DNA from: Zopfochytrium polystomum
Lineage: Eukaryota; Chytridiomycota; Chytridiomycetes; Chytridiales; Chytridiaceae
Direction: 5' to 3'
Assembly: GCA_025765615.1 (NCBI GenBank)
Contig: JAIVFJ010000018.1
Location: 62,001-126,000 of the forward strand
Length of the DNA stretch: 64,000 nucleotides
Below are positions 1-10,175 of the stretch, piece after piece. Numbering within the stretch: the stretch's first letter is position 1; each line of letters opens with the position of its first letter. The notes under the pieces were generated by a model. That model was not told where the DNA came from, searched no databases, and saw nothing but the letters and a program-made list of their open reading frames with translations. A program made the position numbers and the translations under genes.

Positions 1-1281
1 AGGGCTGATGGCGATTGGGAGGGGCTCCAGAAGTCCATAGGGCTTGTGTCTGCTGGATTTGTTTCTTTGACAGGTTTCACAGCTGCTGACATAGTTCTTG
101 ATGTACTTCCTCATGCCCGGCCAGTAGAAGTCTCTGGAAACAAGCTCATATGTCTTGTGCTCTCCTGGGTGTCCAGCTGTTGCTGCATCATGCCTTGTCT
201 TGAGTATCTCAAGTTTTTCCTCCTCTTGGCTGATTTGAATCTTGTGAGGCTTGGGGTCCTTGGAAATAGCATGGGCCCACACACTGTCAGGAAACAGTGA
301 AAGGTGTGTCTTGGATGGTGGGGTGAAACCATCTCCCCCTTCAGGTGCAAGGTCTGTCCTTCTGTGCTCATCAGTGGGGGGGCTTGAATTCTTGACTGGG
401 AACTGCGATTCTTGAATCTTTGACTGAGGGTTCTGTTCTTGGCAAAGACTGTGAGCTGTGGAGCTTGAATCTTGAATTTGGACTGTGAACTGTGGTACTT
501 GAATCTTTGACTGTGGGTTCTGTGAACTACAGACTTGGCCATGACTGTGAGCTCTATGAGCTGTACTGGAATCTTGACTATGAACTGTGAACTGTGAAAT
601 TTGAATCTTGGCTGGGATCTGTGAGCTGCAGGCTGATACTGGAGCTGTCATTTGTGGTTGACCTTGGATACTAGGCTGAGAGCCTTGAATCAGGGACTTG
701 AGAGCATGAGACTTGGAGGCTTGACTTGAGTTTTGGGTGACTGTTCCAATTGGTGGAGGTTGGACTTGACCAGTGACCCAATCAATGTCAGGGTTCTGGG
801 CTTGCAGCCATGGTAATCCCAGGATGACAGAGAATGTGGGTGAGCCAAGATCCAATACTTCCAGGTTGACCATGGATGGTGGAAAGTCTTGGATGTGGAG
901 GTTTAGCTTGGTTTCATGGCTGATTTCCTTGAACAGAGCATGATTGGCAAAGTGAACCTTGAGGGGTGTGGATTTCTTGATGGTGGGAATGGCACAAGAC
1001 TTGGCAAGGGTGGCATCAATGATGTTGCAGGATGATCCAGAGTCGATAAGGGCCTTGGTTGTGATGGTTGACTTGGGTGAGAGTTGAATCTTGACATCCA
1101 TGGTGAGTTGGTGGGGCTTGGAATCTGAGGTGTTTGTGGTGCTGGTGGTGGTGATGAAACAGGGGCAGCTTGGAAGGGGGTCCAGGGAATTGCCCCTCAG
1201 TGAGCCTGGACCTGGGAGTTTGGGTGCTTCTTCCTTGGGCAGTCCTTGACAGCATGCTCCTTGGAGCCACAGTAGAAACAC
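1..1281 (-). CDS. Pol fragment (protease, start of RT-less pol), copy 1
   Basis: The 5' part of a pol frame running off the left edge of the window. It overlaps gag in the -1 frame and should be made by frameshifting at 1218-1224, so the first Met at 1281 is probably not a real start. It contains the retropepsin motif LIDSGSSC and then a long Ser/Gln-rich linker. As in copy 2, the linker passes directly to the integrase zinc region (around 350) without RT or RNase H. The rest lies outside the window. Confidence 0.85.
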   Translation of the reverse strand, partial: MFLLWLQGACCQGLPKEEAPKLPGPGSLRGNSLDPLPSCPCFITTTSTTNTSDSKPHQLTMDVKIQLSPKSTITTKALIDSGSSCNIIDATLAKSCAIPTIKKSTPLKVHFANHALFKEISHETKLNLHIQDFPPSMVNLEVLDLGSPTFSVILGLPWLQAQNPDIDWVTGQVQPPPIGTVTQNSSQASKSHALKSLIQGSQPSIQGQPQMTAPVSACSSQIPAKIQISQFTVHSQDSSTAHRAHSHGQVCSSQNPQSKIQVPQFTVQIQDSSSTAHSLCQEQNPQSKIQESQFPVKNSSPPTDEHRRTDLAPEGGDGFTPPSKTHLSLFPDSVWAHAISKDPKPHKIQISQEEEKLEILKTRHDAATAGHPGEHKTYELVSRDFYWPGMRKYIKNYVSSCETCQRNKSSRHKPYGLLEPLPIAISP

Positions 1282-2120
1282 AGTCCCTGCTGGGCCCTCC
1301 TTGTTTTCTCCTCTTGGCTCAGAGGACCCTTAGGAAGTGTCTCAACTGCATCCACTTGCATGGGTTCAGGAACTGTAAGAGCTTGAGGGACTGGGGTAGG
1401 TCTTGATGTAGTTCCTACTTGTCTTTGCTTCAGCCTCTTGGAGTAGAGTCTGTTGTCAATCTTGATGGCAAGGAGAATGTACTCTTCCAAGGTCTCAGGG
1501 ATGTGCAGAGACTGGGAGAGCATGTCTTGGATAGACTCATGGAGACCATCATGGTACAGCTCCATCAGAGCTGCATCATTGTATCCAGAGTCTCTGGCTA
1601 GTTGCTTGAATTGGTTGGTGTAGGCCACACAAGATTGCTTCCCTTGCTTGATATGCTTGAGCTTGGATCTTGCTGTCCAAGATGCGTAGGGGTCACCAAA
1701 GGTAGCCTCCAGCCCCTCCCAGAGCTCTTGCAGGGTGGTGGGTGTGCTTGGGAGAGATCTGTACCATGATTGAGCTTGACCAGACAGGAGGGTGCTTGTG
1801 AAAAGAACCTTGACTTGCTCACTGGGAAATCTTGAAGGTTGGAGAAGGATGACATTCTCCACAGTGGCCATGAAGTTCCTAAGGTCTTTGGCCAGCCCAG
1901 TGAACTTGTCAGGGCTGGGAACCTTGGGCTCTCTTGCTTGGTTGGCTTGAGGCAGGGGAAGAGCTTGATGTTCTTGTTGGTGAAGTTGTTGTTGAAGCTG
2001 GTGCTGCTGGTGAAGGACTTGTTCTTGAAGTTGGTGTGTCTGTCTTGAGAGGGCTTGTAATTGGTCCATCAAGGCTTGGAAGGCAGTTGCATCAGGGAAG
2101 GTGTTGTTTGGGTCAGACAT
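1197..2120 (-). CDS. Gag polyprotein of chromovirus copy 1
   Basis: 307-aa Gag, identical to the copy at 4799-5722. The N-terminal quarter holds a Gln/His-rich predicted coiled coil. The middle has the helical retrotransposon Gag fold typical of Ty3/gypsy, and the C-terminus has one CCHC zinc knuckle (C-x2-C-x4-H-x4-C, CFYCGSKEHAVKDC). Gag packages element RNA into virus-like particles in the cytoplasm. The start is the first ATG after the primer-binding site, 38 bp inside the LTR. A slippery heptamer at 1218-1224 just before the stop should send some ribosomes into pol. Confidence 0.93.
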   Translation of the reverse strand: MSDPNNTFPDATAFQALMDQLQALSRQTHQLQEQVLHQQHQLQQQLHQQEHQALPLPQANQAREPKVPSPDKFTGLAKDLRNFMATVENVILLQPSRFPSEQVKVLFTSTLLSGQAQSWYRSLPSTPTTLQELWEGLEATFGDPYASWTARSKLKHIKQGKQSCVAYTNQFKQLARDSGYNDAALMELYHDGLHESIQDMLSQSLHIPETLEEYILLAIKIDNRLYSKRLKQRQVGTTSRPTPVPQALTVPEPMQVDAVETLPKGPLSQEEKTRRAQQGLCFYCGSKEHAVKDCPRKKHPNSQVQAH

Positions 2121-2160
2121 GATGGCAGAGAGTAGTGGGAGAGGGTGAAGTGAATTATGA

Positions 2161-2513
2161 TGTCAGGAACATGGCTGGACAGGACAAGGCAAACAAGGAA
2201 CTGAGAGGAGTGATGATTGTATTGGAAACAATAATTCACTTGAGGGATGGGACAGGTCCCCCTTCCCCCTTTTATACCTTTTGAGAGTGTTCCTTGTCAA
2301 GACTCCAAGAAAGTTCCAGAAAGAGCAATTAGTAATACAATGATACCAATGATACCAATGACAACAAGACAAGTCAGGAAAGCAAAGAAGGTTCCAGAAG
2401 GTTCCACAAGGTTCCATGAAGGAATGTTCTAGAAGGTTCCAGAAGGTTCCAGAAGGTTCCATGAAGGAATGTTCTAGAAGGTTCCAGAGGTTTCCAGAGG
2501 GTGATTCATAACA
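2161..2513 (-). repeat. LTR, 353 bp, shared by copies 1 and 2
   Basis: Bounded by TG...CA (TGTCAGGAAC ... TTCATAACA in plus orientation). In element orientation it holds arrays of GAA/TTC units (2388-2493), a perfect three-unit heat-shock element (2308-2322), a TATA box (2270-2276) and a likely transcription start near 2241. It is the 5' LTR of copy 1 and the 3' LTR of copy 2. Confidence 0.95.
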
Positions 2514-2528
2514 TCATCTCCCCCTTTT
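2514..2528 (-). other. Polypurine tract of copy 2
   Basis: In element orientation AAAAGGGGGAGATGA lies directly against the 3' LTR, where the plus-strand primer of LTR retrotransposons sits. The same bases encode the last residues and stop of pol (K-R-G-R-stop). The same arrangement is at 22230-22244. Confidence 0.8.
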
Positions 2529-4883
2529 AGGCCTCTTCTGCAACTTGGTGGGGTACCTGGTCTTGAACTTGAGCAGAAGGTCTTGGCAGTGAGTGAGGTT
2601 TGACTCAGGTTCCCAGGTGTTGTCAGCATCTGAGTAACCTTTCCACTTAACAAGGAACTTGAGTGTCCTTCCAAACCACTTGGCATCCAAGATTTGTTCA
2701 ACCTCAAATTCCTCTTCACCTTCTACCTCAACTGGAGGAGGAGGAGGAACAACTCTGCCTGGAATGGAATTGGCCACAAACTTCTCTAAAAGGCTGACAT
2801 GGAAAACTGGGTGGATCTTCATGGATGCAGGGAGATCCAGCTTGAAGGTGACTGGATTGATTTGCTCCAAGATCTTGAAAGGACCCAACTTGAGGTTGTC
2901 TAGCTTGGGACTTGGTCTTTTGGTCTGCAAGTTCTTCCTCAGAAGCCAAACTTGCTGACCCACAGCAAGGTCATGGTCCATTCTGTGAGTGTTGGCAAAT
3001 CTTGAGGCATCTTCTTGGGCTTGCTTCAGGGTGGAGTCCAGGAAGGAGTTGATGATCTTGAGCTTATGTAAGTGTGAAGCCGCAGCAGGAGCTTGGACAT
3101 TGGATAGGGTCTCTTGTCCCAGAAGATCTCCTCTTGGATTGAAGCCATAGGTTGCAAAGAAAGGAGATAGCTGGGTGCTTGAGTGGAGAGAATTGTTGAG
3201 AGCAAATTCTGCCAGTGGAAGGAAGGTGGGCCAATCATCCTGTTGATAGCTGACATAGCACCTCAAATACTGCTCCAGAGTCTGGTTTGTTCTTTCTGTT
3301 TGTCCATCAGTCTGAGGGTGATAAGCAGTTGACAGTTGAGACTTGATTCCAAGGGCTGCTGTGAGTGCTTTCCAAAATTGAGATCTGAACTGTGGTCCTC
3401 TGTCACTGACGATTGACTGAGGCAGCCCATGGAGCCTGAATATGTGCTGCAAAAACAGGTCTGCTGTTCCTTGTGCATCTATATTCTCAGTGCAGGGGAT
3501 GAAATGGGCCAACTTTGTCCTTCTGCAGATGACAACAAGGATAGAGTCAAATCCATGGGATGGGGGAAGTTTCACAATGAAGTCCATGGATATTGATGAC
3601 CAAGGGCTGATGGCGATTGGGAGGGGCTCCAGAAGTCCATAGGGCTTGTGTCTGCTGGATTTGTTTCTTTGACAGGTTTCACAGCTGCTGACATAGTTCT
3701 TGATGTACTTCCTCATGCCCGGCCAGTAGAAGTCTCTGGAAACAAGCTCATATGTCTTGTGCTCTCCTGGGTGTCCAGCTGTTGCTGCATCATGCCTTGT
3801 CTTGAGTATCTCAAGTTTTTCCTCCTCTTGGCTGATTTGAATCTTGTGAGGCTTGGGGTCCTTGGAAATAGCATGGGCCCACACACTGTCAGGAAACAGT
3901 GAAAGGTGTGTCTTGGATGGTGGGGTGAAACCATCTCCCCCTTCAGGTGCAAGGTCTGTCCTTCTGTGCTCATCAGTGGGGGGGCTTGAATTCTTGACTG
4001 GGAACTGCGATTCTTGAATCTTTGACTGAGGGTTCTGTTCTTGGCAAAGACTGTGAGCTGTGGAGCTTGAATCTTGAATTTGGACTGTGAACTGTGGTAC
4101 TTGAATCTTTGACTGTGGGTTCTGTGAACTACAGACTTGGCCATGACTGTGAGCTCTATGAGCTGTACTGGAATCTTGACTATGAACTGTGAACTGTGAA
4201 ATTTGAATCTTGGCTGGGATCTGTGAGCTGCAGGCTGATACTGGAGCTGTCATTTGTGGTTGACCTTGGATACTAGGCTGAGAGCCTTGAATCAGGGACT
4301 TGAGAGCATGAGACTTGGAGGCTTGACTTGAGTTTTGGGTGACTGTTCCAATTGGTGGAGGTTGGACTTGACCAGTGACCCAATCAATGTCAGGGTTCTG
4401 GGCTTGCAGCCATGGTAATCCCAGGATGACAGAGAATGTGGGTGAGCCAAGATCCAATACTTCCAGGTTGACCATGGATGGTGGAAAGTCTTGGATGTGG
4501 AGGTTTAGCTTGGTTTCATGGCTGATTTCCTTGAACAGAGCATGATTGGCAAAGTGAACCTTGAGGGGTGTGGATTTCTTGATGGTGGGAATGGCACAAG
4601 ACTTGGCAAGGGTGGCATCAATGATGTTGCAGGATGATCCAGAGTCGATAAGGGCCTTGGTTGTGATGGTTGACTTGGGTGAGAGTTGAATCTTGACATC
4701 CATGGTGAGTTGGTGGGGCTTGGAATCTGAGGTGTTTGTGGTGCTGGTGGTGGTGATGAAACAGGGGCAGCTTGGAAGGGGGTCCAGGGAATTGCCCCTC
4801 AGTGAGCCTGGACCTGGGAGTTTGGGTGCTTCTTCCTTGGGCAGTCCTTGACAGCATGCTCCTTGGAGCCACAGTAGAAACAC
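2514..4883 (-). CDS. Pol with protease, integrase and chromodomain but no RT/RNase H (copy 2)
   Basis: 789-aa frame in the -1 frame relative to gag, 450 codons shorter than pol of the complete copy. Order: retropepsin (LIDSGSSC near residue 80); Ser/Gln-rich linker; in-frame junction near residue 308 (DEHRRTDLAPEGG); integrase HHCC zinc region; integrase core with D, D and E (ISMDF, VSDRG, DGQTERTNQ); GPY/F-type module (LGPFKIL); C-terminal chromodomain (FLVKWKGY, NTWEPE). Chromodomains steer integration to marked chromatin. Without RT it cannot copy itself. The stop overlaps the polypurine tract and abuts the LTR. Real translation should begin by frameshift at 4820-4826, not at the first Met. 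Confidence 0.92.
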   Translation of the reverse strand: MFLLWLQGACCQGLPKEEAPKLPGPGSLRGNSLDPLPSCPCFITTTSTTNTSDSKPHQLTMDVKIQLSPKSTITTKALIDSGSSCNIIDATLAKSCAIPTIKKSTPLKVHFANHALFKEISHETKLNLHIQDFPPSMVNLEVLDLGSPTFSVILGLPWLQAQNPDIDWVTGQVQPPPIGTVTQNSSQASKSHALKSLIQGSQPSIQGQPQMTAPVSACSSQIPAKIQISQFTVHSQDSSTAHRAHSHGQVCSSQNPQSKIQVPQFTVQIQDSSSTAHSLCQEQNPQSKIQESQFPVKNSSPPTDEHRRTDLAPEGGDGFTPPSKTHLSLFPDSVWAHAISKDPKPHKIQISQEEEKLEILKTRHDAATAGHPGEHKTYELVSRDFYWPGMRKYIKNYVSSCETCQRNKSSRHKPYGLLEPLPIAISPWSSISMDFIVKLPPSHGFDSILVVICRRTKLAHFIPCTENIDAQGTADLFLQHIFRLHGLPQSIVSDRGPQFRSQFWKALTAALGIKSQLSTAYHPQTDGQTERTNQTLEQYLRCYVSYQQDDWPTFLPLAEFALNNSLHSSTQLSPFFATYGFNPRGDLLGQETLSNVQAPAAASHLHKLKIINSFLDSTLKQAQEDASRFANTHRMDHDLAVGQQVWLLRKNLQTKRPSPKLDNLKLGPFKILEQINPVTFKLDLPASMKIHPVFHVSLLEKFVANSIPGRVVPPPPPVEVEGEEEFEVEQILDAKWFGRTLKFLVKWKGYSDADNTWEPESNLTHCQDLLLKFKTRYPTKLQKRPKRGR

Positions 4884-5722
4884 AGTCCCTGCTGGGCCCT
4901 CCTTGTTTTCTCCTCTTGGCTCAGAGGACCCTTAGGAAGTGTCTCAACTGCATCCACTTGCATGGGTTCAGGAACTGTAAGAGCTTGAGGGACTGGGGTA
5001 GGTCTTGATGTAGTTCCTACTTGTCTTTGCTTCAGCCTCTTGGAGTAGAGTCTGTTGTCAATCTTGATGGCAAGGAGAATGTACTCTTCCAAGGTCTCAG
5101 GGATGTGCAGAGACTGGGAGAGCATGTCTTGGATAGACTCATGGAGACCATCATGGTACAGCTCCATCAGAGCTGCATCATTGTATCCAGAGTCTCTGGC
5201 TAGTTGCTTGAATTGGTTGGTGTAGGCCACACAAGATTGCTTCCCTTGCTTGATATGCTTGAGCTTGGATCTTGCTGTCCAAGATGCGTAGGGGTCACCA
5301 AAGGTAGCCTCCAGCCCCTCCCAGAGCTCTTGCAGGGTGGTGGGTGTGCTTGGGAGAGATCTGTACCATGATTGAGCTTGACCAGACAGGAGGGTGCTTG
5401 TGAAAAGAACCTTGACTTGCTCACTGGGAAATCTTGAAGGTTGGAGAAGGATGACATTCTCCACAGTGGCCATGAAGTTCCTAAGGTCTTTGGCCAGCCC
5501 AGTGAACTTGTCAGGGCTGGGAACCTTGGGCTCTCTTGCTTGGTTGGCTTGAGGCAGGGGAAGAGCTTGATGTTCTTGTTGGTGAAGTTGTTGTTGAAGC
5601 TGGTGCTGCTGGTGAAGGACTTGTTCTTGAAGTTGGTGTGTCTGTCTTGAGAGGGCTTGTAATTGGTCCATCAAGGCTTGGAAGGCAGTTGCATCAGGGA
5701 AGGTGTTGTTTGGGTCAGACAT
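4799..5722 (-). CDS. Gag polyprotein of chromovirus copy 2
   Basis: 307 aa, identical to the gag at 1197-2120: Gln/His-rich coiled coil, retrotransposon Gag core, and CCHC knuckle CFYCGSKEHAVKDC near the C-terminus. Full length and open, so this RT-less element could still supply or assemble particles. The ATG is the first in the leader after the primer-binding site at 5750-5760. The stop at 4799-4801 is 19 nt downstream of the slippery heptamer at 4820-4826. Confidence 0.94.
   Translation of the reverse strand: MSDPNNTFPDATAFQALMDQLQALSRQTHQLQEQVLHQQHQLQQQLHQQEHQALPLPQANQAREPKVPSPDKFTGLAKDLRNFMATVENVILLQPSRFPSEQVKVLFTSTLLSGQAQSWYRSLPSTPTTLQELWEGLEATFGDPYASWTARSKLKHIKQGKQSCVAYTNQFKQLARDSGYNDAALMELYHDGLHESIQDMLSQSLHIPETLEEYILLAIKIDNRLYSKRLKQRQVGTTSRPTPVPQALTVPEPMQVDAVETLPKGPLSQEEKTRRAQQGLCFYCGSKEHAVKDCPRKKHPNSQVQAH
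4820..4826 (-). promoter_or_regulatory. -1 ribosomal frameshift heptamer CCCAAAC (copy 2)
   Basis: In gag phase the site reads C CCA AAC, the X XXY YYZ form of eukaryotic -1 slippery sites. After slipping, decoding continues in the pol frame (K-L-P-G-P). It lies in the gag/pol overlap. Identical heptamers are at 1218-1224 and 25886-25892. I did not fold a downstream stimulatory structure. Confidence 0.8.
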
Positions 5723-5749
5723 GATGGCAGAGAGTAGTGGGAGAGGGTG

Positions 5750-5760
5750 AAGTGAATTAT
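5750..5760 (-). other. Self-priming primer-binding site (copy 2)
   Basis: Two bases inside the 5' LTR the element has ATAATTCACTT, an exact 11-nt reverse complement of AAGTGAATTAT in the LTR, which begins 35 nt downstream of the TATA box. This is the Tf1-type arrangement, where the RNA 5' end folds back as primer. Copies of the site are at 2148-2158 and 26816-26826. Confidence 0.8.
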
Positions 5761-5762
5761 GA

Positions 5763-6115
5763 TGTCAGGAACATGGCTGGACAGGACAAGGCAAACAAGG
5801 AACTGAGAGGAGTGATGATTGTATTGGAAACAATAATTCACTTGAGGGATGGGACAGGTCCCCCTTCCCCCTTTTATACCTTTTGAGAGTGTTCCTTGTC
5901 AAGACTCCAAGAAAGTTCCAGAAAGAGCAATTAGTAATACAATGATACCAATGATACCAATGACAACAAGACAAGTCAGGAAAGCAAAGAAGGTTCCAGA
6001 AGGTTCCACAAGGTTCCATGAAGGAATGTTCTAGAAGGTTCCAGAAGGTTCCAGAAGGTTCCATGAAGGAATGTTCTAGAAGGTTCCAGAGGTTTCCAGA
6101 GGGTGATTCATAACA
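5763..6115 (-). repeat. 5' LTR of copy 2, 353 bp
   Basis: Appears identical to the LTR at 2161-2513. TATA box and GAA/TTC heat-shock arrays occupy the same offsets (TATA at 5872-5878, arrays about 5990-6095). Confidence 0.95.
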
Positions 6116-6166
6116 CATAGCGTGTGAATGGCTTCATTCCAGGCGCAGCACTTTTGCGATGGGATT

Positions 6167-6578
6167 TGTTTGGCAGAACTGACTGGTTAGCAGCAAGAGG
6201 TACAAGATGGACCCAAACCTATTGTGACTGTCAGTTATCGTTCTCACAATGCCCATGGGAGAGCGAGCCACTGCCAATGCAGACCTGGGCGCTGGCTTGT
6301 GCTGTTGACAAATACTCTGAGTATTAAGTGGAACGGAAACCTGGTGTCAACAGTTTTCCTCCTCCTCTGCTCAAGCAGATAATATAGGAGAGGTTTTACC
6401 CTGTGCCAGTCGCGCTTGCCTAGCAACTATTATATCATGGACATCATCATTATGTATCAATAATTCATAACAGAGTTTTTTCTCTTTCTCTCCAATTTGG
6501 GGAGAAAGACCACCCACAAACACACATCTCCACTTCATTCACTCCTTCCACTCACTCACTCAGAGTAGACTGTTTACA
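6167..6578 (+). repeat. Solo-LTR-like repeat, family B (412 bp)
   Basis: Starts TGTTTGGCAGAACTGACTGG and ends with GAGTAGACTGTTTACA, i.e. TG...CA ends. Related copies are at 19025-19426, 40032-40758 (interrupted), 40881-41291, 41897-42096 (truncated) and, highly diverged, 48709-48995. The copy at 40032 has a 5-bp target duplication, which with the TG/CA ends supports an LTR. No internal region of this family is in the window. This copy has no matching flanks. The short gap 6116-6166 before it is unexplained. Confidence 0.7.
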
Positions 6579-6800
6579 CAAGGAACAATTAGTGTGCAGA
6601 GGTGTCTGTTGAATTAAATCAGAACTGCTTTCCACTTAACAGAACCTGACATATCTTGTCTCACTCCCAGGAGAAGTTCCAACTCAATCCAAGGAGGGGG
6701 CACACAGTGTGGGAGACTGTGGGTCTCTTCTTGCTTCATCTGACTAGGACACAGACTGGCCTTACCAAGCCAGAAGAATCCCCTATCTTAGAAGTCTCTC
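6579..6800 (+). repeat. 3' part of dispersed repeat family C
   Basis: About 220 bp similar to 29985-30200 (shared landmarks: TTTCCACTTAACAGAACC, TTCCAACTCAATCCAAGG, AATCCCCTA). It stops where a CT/CA-rich simple stretch begins. Confidence 0.7.
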
Positions 6801-7741
6801 TCTCTCTTGTTTTTTTTTTTTCTCTTTCGCTCTCTCACACACACACACTCTCTCTCTGCCTCTCCTTCCCTTGTGCGCCCCACGCCCCGTCCACGCGTCG
6901 TAGTTCGTTGAACGTCACAGGGTTCTGCAACCCAGTCTCGGCGACCCCCCGCCCCAGCTTCGACAATGGCACTTCCAATCCCGACTGCAGTATTCCATCA
7001 TCCACCTCATCATCATCATCATCCGCACCCTCTGACTACTCACTCACTCACTCCCTCACGTCGCCCCCTGGCGTTCACTCAATGACGACGACACCGCATT
7101 TGAACATTTTCAGTCCCCCAAAACTACAAGGCCTAACGGTGGCCATCGATTTGTTACATCGAACCAGAAGAGATCCGCAGGACCCCCGCCCCGCCAGCGC
7201 AGCAGCAGCTTTGCGTCCAAAAGAATAAGTCTTACGACGCAGCGAGTGGTTGACGACCACTTGGCGTCATCTCATTGCGTCGAAGGGGTGGCAGCTACGC
7301 GGCTCCGCGACCAGATCGCCGCAGAGACGAAGAAAAATGGTGGACTCACAAACCACGCTGTGCCCTTTGCGTCCTCCCCCCGCAACTCCTCACGAACTCA
7401 TTGCCTGTGACGCCCCAATATCGCTCGACATCCACCTCGCACGTGCATACGTTCGTCGTTGAAGCCGCAGCTCGCCTTCGGGACCAGCCCATCGTGAGAG
7501 AACGAAGCAATCCTGCGACTACTCCGCTCACATAGCACCACACGGACGTTTGCGAGAACACAAATCCACCGCACCAGGGGACCTCGAAAATCGCCACTTC
7601 GACACCCAAGCTGTCTTGCACGCTAAACCGATACTTGCAAAACACAATCATAGAGTCGGCAAGGTTGGGTGAGAACAAGAGCTTGAGCAGCACACTGCGG
7701 ATCTCGATGTGTAGAACGAGGGGCTACCGAACCAACCGTAG
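6801..7741. other. GC-rich stretch with no convincing gene
   Basis: Starts with T-, CT- and CA-rich simple sequence (about 6798-6870), then composition changes sharply to GC-rich host-like DNA. Several short open frames on both strands overlap each other, with no recognisable motif and no clear splice series. Promoter or untranslated sequence of the frame at 7742 is possible. Confidence 0.4.
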
Positions 7742-8299
7742 AGGGCAAAAGAGGATCGTGAGCAGCTCAATAACGAGCTTGGCGACCTGCAGGAGGACCA
7801 CTTGGCGCTCCAAAGCGAGCTCGTCGCCGGCGTGGCCGCAGTCGCGGCTGCAACCGCTGCGGCCGCTGTCGTTGTGCAGGAGACTGCGGCCTTGCTTTTT
7901 GCGGACGCTGGAGTCGCAACCGCCGGTGAAGTTATGGATTACAATGCCGTCCTCACGGACGTCGAAACGCAAACTGACGCGGAGGGCTTGATTTCCTTCA
8001 TGACTAGCGGAAGGAACACGAGGCAGCTGCCTCCGAGCTTTGACTCATCGGCAGGCGCAATCGCCGCCATCGACAGTATTCAGCACGAGAGTTCAGACTC
8101 CAACTCTTCGGGTGGTAAGTTTTGCCTTGGGACGTCTTTTTTATTGCAAGGTATTGACATTCCCACTCTCCCTCCAGAACGAATTCCCACCAAACACTAT
8201 GTCGGAAAGTGTGGATTTATCCTCAAAGCGCTGTCACGCTCCCATCAGGCTCAGGTACGCCACGTTGATCGCAACGACTCGAGCGGAAAAAATCACTGA
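7742..8299 (+). CDS. Possible coiled-coil protein exon(s), unknown function
   Basis: Open frame with no ATG at its left end; a splice acceptor (CCGTAG) would fit at 7741. The first part reads as a coiled coil (EQLNNELGDLQEDHLALQSE), followed by an Ala/Val-rich stretch, acidic DVETQTDAE and a Ser-rich segment. A plausible intron (GTAAGT at 8115, CAG at 8175-8177) is a multiple of three long, so the frame stays open either way. I do not recognise the family. Third positions are GC-rich like the housekeeping genes further right. The 5' exon and true end are not resolved; a chance frame is a real alternative. Confidence 0.3.
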   Translation, partial: RAKEDREQLNNELGDLQEDHLALQSELVAGVAAVAAATAAAAVVVQETAALLFADAGVATAGEVMDYNAVLTDVETQTDAEGLISFMTSGRNTRQLPPSFDSSAGAIAAIDSIQHESSDSNSSGGKFCLGTSFLLQGIDIPTLPPERIPTKHYVGKCGFILKALSRSHQAQVRHVDRNDSSGKNH

Positions 8300-9040
8300 G
8301 CTGGAAGCGCTCGATCGTGCCGAGAGTGAGGGAGAGAGTGATTTGGGTCTGAGTTGTCTTTGTATCGCCATCGTTGTTGTCGCAGCCGTCTGTGTGGGGC
8401 TGAGGGAGGGGACAAGTGACGACGAAGTGGAGACAGGGCGCCCAGTTTTGTTGCTTGCCTGTCTGATTGCCAGTTGACAGCCGTCATTTTGCGAGTGCCC
8501 CTTCAAAGAATGATGAATGTGTTCGCTTCGAAAGTTCACGGGCCAACATCACGAGAGTATTATTTTCTTTGAATCCAATTTGTTCAAGTTCAAACGATAC
8601 CTGCGAGCTCGTTGGGTACTGAGCGCTTTGGACATTTGGCCTCCTGCAGGAACGGCGAGTGGAAAACATTACCGATCTTTGATCGTTTAAGGAGAAACCG
8701 AGAGCGCGTGTGTGTTCTCCGCCTAGTTGTCAAATCGGACTTGCACCATTCCCGGCGGCTCCCGGCCGATCGCCCGGCGCGACTGTTCCTGTCGGCTCCT
8801 GCTTGGCGTTGGCCACTTTGTCGTCCGTTTTTCTTTTTTTCCTTCTTCTGTTTCTTCGACTTTTCTCCGCTCGCTTCCTGGCCCCGCCAGTCACTCCTAG
8901 GGGACGGTAGCGGGCGCGTCAGGCGGACAGTTGCGCTCTCAATGACGGCGCCTAATAAAAAAAGGAGAAGACAGACAGACAGACATGGCCACTACCACCG
9001 ACCGGCGGCGGGTGCCCTGTTCGCCCCGATGCACCCGCAC
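8300..9040 (+). other. Intergenic, no supported feature
   Basis: Mixed-composition DNA. One alternative frame around 8320-8480 contains a hydrophobic stretch (GLSCLCIAIVVVAAVCVGL), but nothing links it to an exon with confidence. 8830-8900 is T/C-rich, possibly upstream of the peptidase remnant. Confidence 0.35.

Positions 9041-10175
<1,135 letters not shown>

Larger units (their letters stand above)
1..2513 (-). mobile_element. Partial RT-less Ty3/gypsy chromovirus copy (copy 1)
   Basis: Minus-strand LTR element cut by the left window edge. It holds an LTR (2161-2513), a complete gag and the N-terminal part of a pol that already lacks RT/RNase H. Bases 1-2513 match 3603-6115 with no difference I could find, so the two copies form a tandem array with a 3602-bp period that shares the middle LTR. 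Such arrays can arise by LTR-LTR recombination or by assembly duplication; the sequence alone does not decide. Confidence 0.9.
2161..6115 (-). mobile_element. RT-less chromovirus, complete LTR to LTR (copy 2)
   Basis: LTR (5763-6115), internal region 3249 bp, LTR (2161-2513). Compared with the complete copy at 21877-27181 the internal region is 1350 bp shorter, mainly because the RT and RNase H region is gone. 1350 is a multiple of three and pol stays open. Gag, protease, integrase and chromodomain are retained, so it may be mobilised by RT from intact relatives. The base after the right LTR starts unrelated sequence (CATAGCGTG); the matching left duplication lies outside the window. Confidence 0.93.

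Noticed and set aside
46..300. Plus-strand frames recurring across the chromovirus copies
   Set aside because: Antisense shadows of pol, repeated only because the element is repeated.
6167..6578. Family B as a SINE or MITE
   Set aside because: No pol III boxes or tail, no terminal inverted repeats beyond TG/CA, and a 5-bp target duplication at the 40032 copy favours an LTR.
6656..7228. 190-codon plus-strand frame
   Set aside because: Begins inside repeat C and crosses CT/CA simple sequence; no domain evidence.
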